Shown here piece by piece: positions 22,621 to 23,134 of a stretch of DNA of 23,134 nt. The notes under the pieces were generated by a model. It searched no databases, was not told where the DNA came from, and saw nothing but the letters and a program-made list of their open reading frames with translations. The stretch is from Seison nebaliae (lineage: Eukaryota > Rotifera > Pararotatoria > Seisonacea > Seisonidae). Positions within the stretch are counted from its first letter, which is position 1, and each line of letters starts with the position of its first letter. Location: positions 1 through 23,134 of the forward strand of contig JALJEE010002945.1 in assembly GCA_023231475.1 (NCBI GenBank), in the 5' to 3' direction. The position numbers and the translations under genes were made by a program.

Positions 22621-22958
22621 ATTCCATGAAGTTTTCGTTATAATTTCTTCTGCATATTTCCATAGTCAGGACGATAGTGAAAGTAATGTCCTTTAGATAT
22701 TAATTATTTAGATAATATGATTTTTGAATATGGTAATTTCTCAGGAAAGAGATAAGAAAACTCTGCTCCTACCAAGTAAGGTAATGAAGGATTTTTTTTA
22801 AAATTAAACTCCGTTTTGATGTGTCGAATGTCAAATGATGGTACTTTGATGATGTATCTCTAATGCTGCTTTTATAGTCTTTTTTTTTATATATAAAGAT
22901 ATATAATTAGTCTCATAATTTGAAATAATATTTCATTTGAAAAAAAGTTTTTTTTCAC
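22621..22958. other. Spacer with a TATA-like site before the right-hand repeat ORF
   Basis: No gene. TATATAAAG at 22890-22898 lies about 60 nt before the ATG at 22959 and may be a promoter element of the repeat. A tract of eight T ends four bases before that ATG. Confidence 0.35.
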
Positions 22959-23134
22959 ATGGCGAAAAATAAAATACAAAAATTGAACGAAGATGTCGGC
23001 GGTTCGACCAGCTCCTTGAACTCTGGCTGCGGTGATGTAGTTGATGAGTCTGCAAAATGGAGAACCATCTTGGCGACGAAGAGATTAAGGTCGTCGAATT
23101 CAATGAGTGATAACAGGACACTCAAACACAAGGT
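22959..23134 (+). CDS. N-terminus of a coiled-coil ORF-family member, runs off the right edge
   Basis: The ATG at 22959 opens a frame that is uninterrupted to the window end (58 codons). It starts MAKNKIQKLNED, then GGSTSSLNSGCGD, a KR-rich patch (ILATKRLRSSNS) and SDNRTLKHK. The last part is shared with the minus-strand ORF at 688-1380, where the same residues are written with different synonymous codons. The coiled coil and basic tail seen there would lie beyond the edge. This copy is intact as far as visible. It is read away from the EGF gene and in the opposite orientation to the left-hand copies. A LINE ORF1-like role is inferred from architecture; no enzyme domain is in view. Confidence 0.55.
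   Translation, partial: MAKNKIQKLNEDVGGSTSSLNSGCGDVVDESAKWRTILATKRLRSSNSMSDNRTLKHK

Noticed and set aside
22933-23121. 62-codon minus-strand frame at the right edge
   Set aside because: It is antisense to the coiled-coil ORF at 22959, whose protein matches the copy at 688-1380.

Overview
The window reads as nuclear DNA of an animal. It is AT-rich, carries a receptor-like discoidin protein and a multi-exon EGF-repeat gene, uses very short GT-AG introns (48, 49, 52 and 57 nt, with some longer), and has Ser and Asn runs coded by trinucleotide microsatellites. Short introns and homopolymeric residue runs would suit a compact arthropod genome such as a mite, but nothing here fixes the phylum, so treat that as a guess.

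Layout. Positions 1-3240 are repeat-derived and read mostly on the minus strand. There are three coiled-coil ORFs of LINE-ORF1-like architecture (2836-3240, 688-1380 and 1-682) and, between the first two, a decayed Merlin-superfamily DNA transposase (1863-2531) with an IS1016/ISXO2-type DDE core and a long acidic tail. A fourth member of the coiled-coil family starts at 22959 on the plus strand and runs off the right edge, so the window is flanked by the same repeat family in outward orientation. Positions 3780-5897 (minus) hold an intronless 705-codon receptor. It has a signal peptide, a DDR-type discoidin domain, a second extracellular region, one membrane helix and a short basic tail that stops without a kinase.

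Positions 5898-19705 are a roughly 14 kb AT-rich stretch with little clear coding sequence. The best candidates in it are a C-terminal exon on the minus strand (16403-16840) and three weaker single exons (7996-8248 minus; 13427-13608 and 17156-17276 plus). Positions 19706-22584 (plus) hold a secreted EGF-repeat protein gene. I rebuilt it from nine exons in one consistent phase (every intron is phase 1): signal peptide, a short Cys-rich Ly6-like piece, six EGF repeats, a Thr/Ser-rich mucin-like linker and four more EGF repeats. A polyadenylation signal lies just after its stop.

The two well-supported host genes both act at or outside the cell surface: a putative collagen-type receptor and an EGF/mucin extracellular protein. 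Nothing in the sequence shows that they work together. No CRISPR array, rRNA or convincing tRNA was seen.
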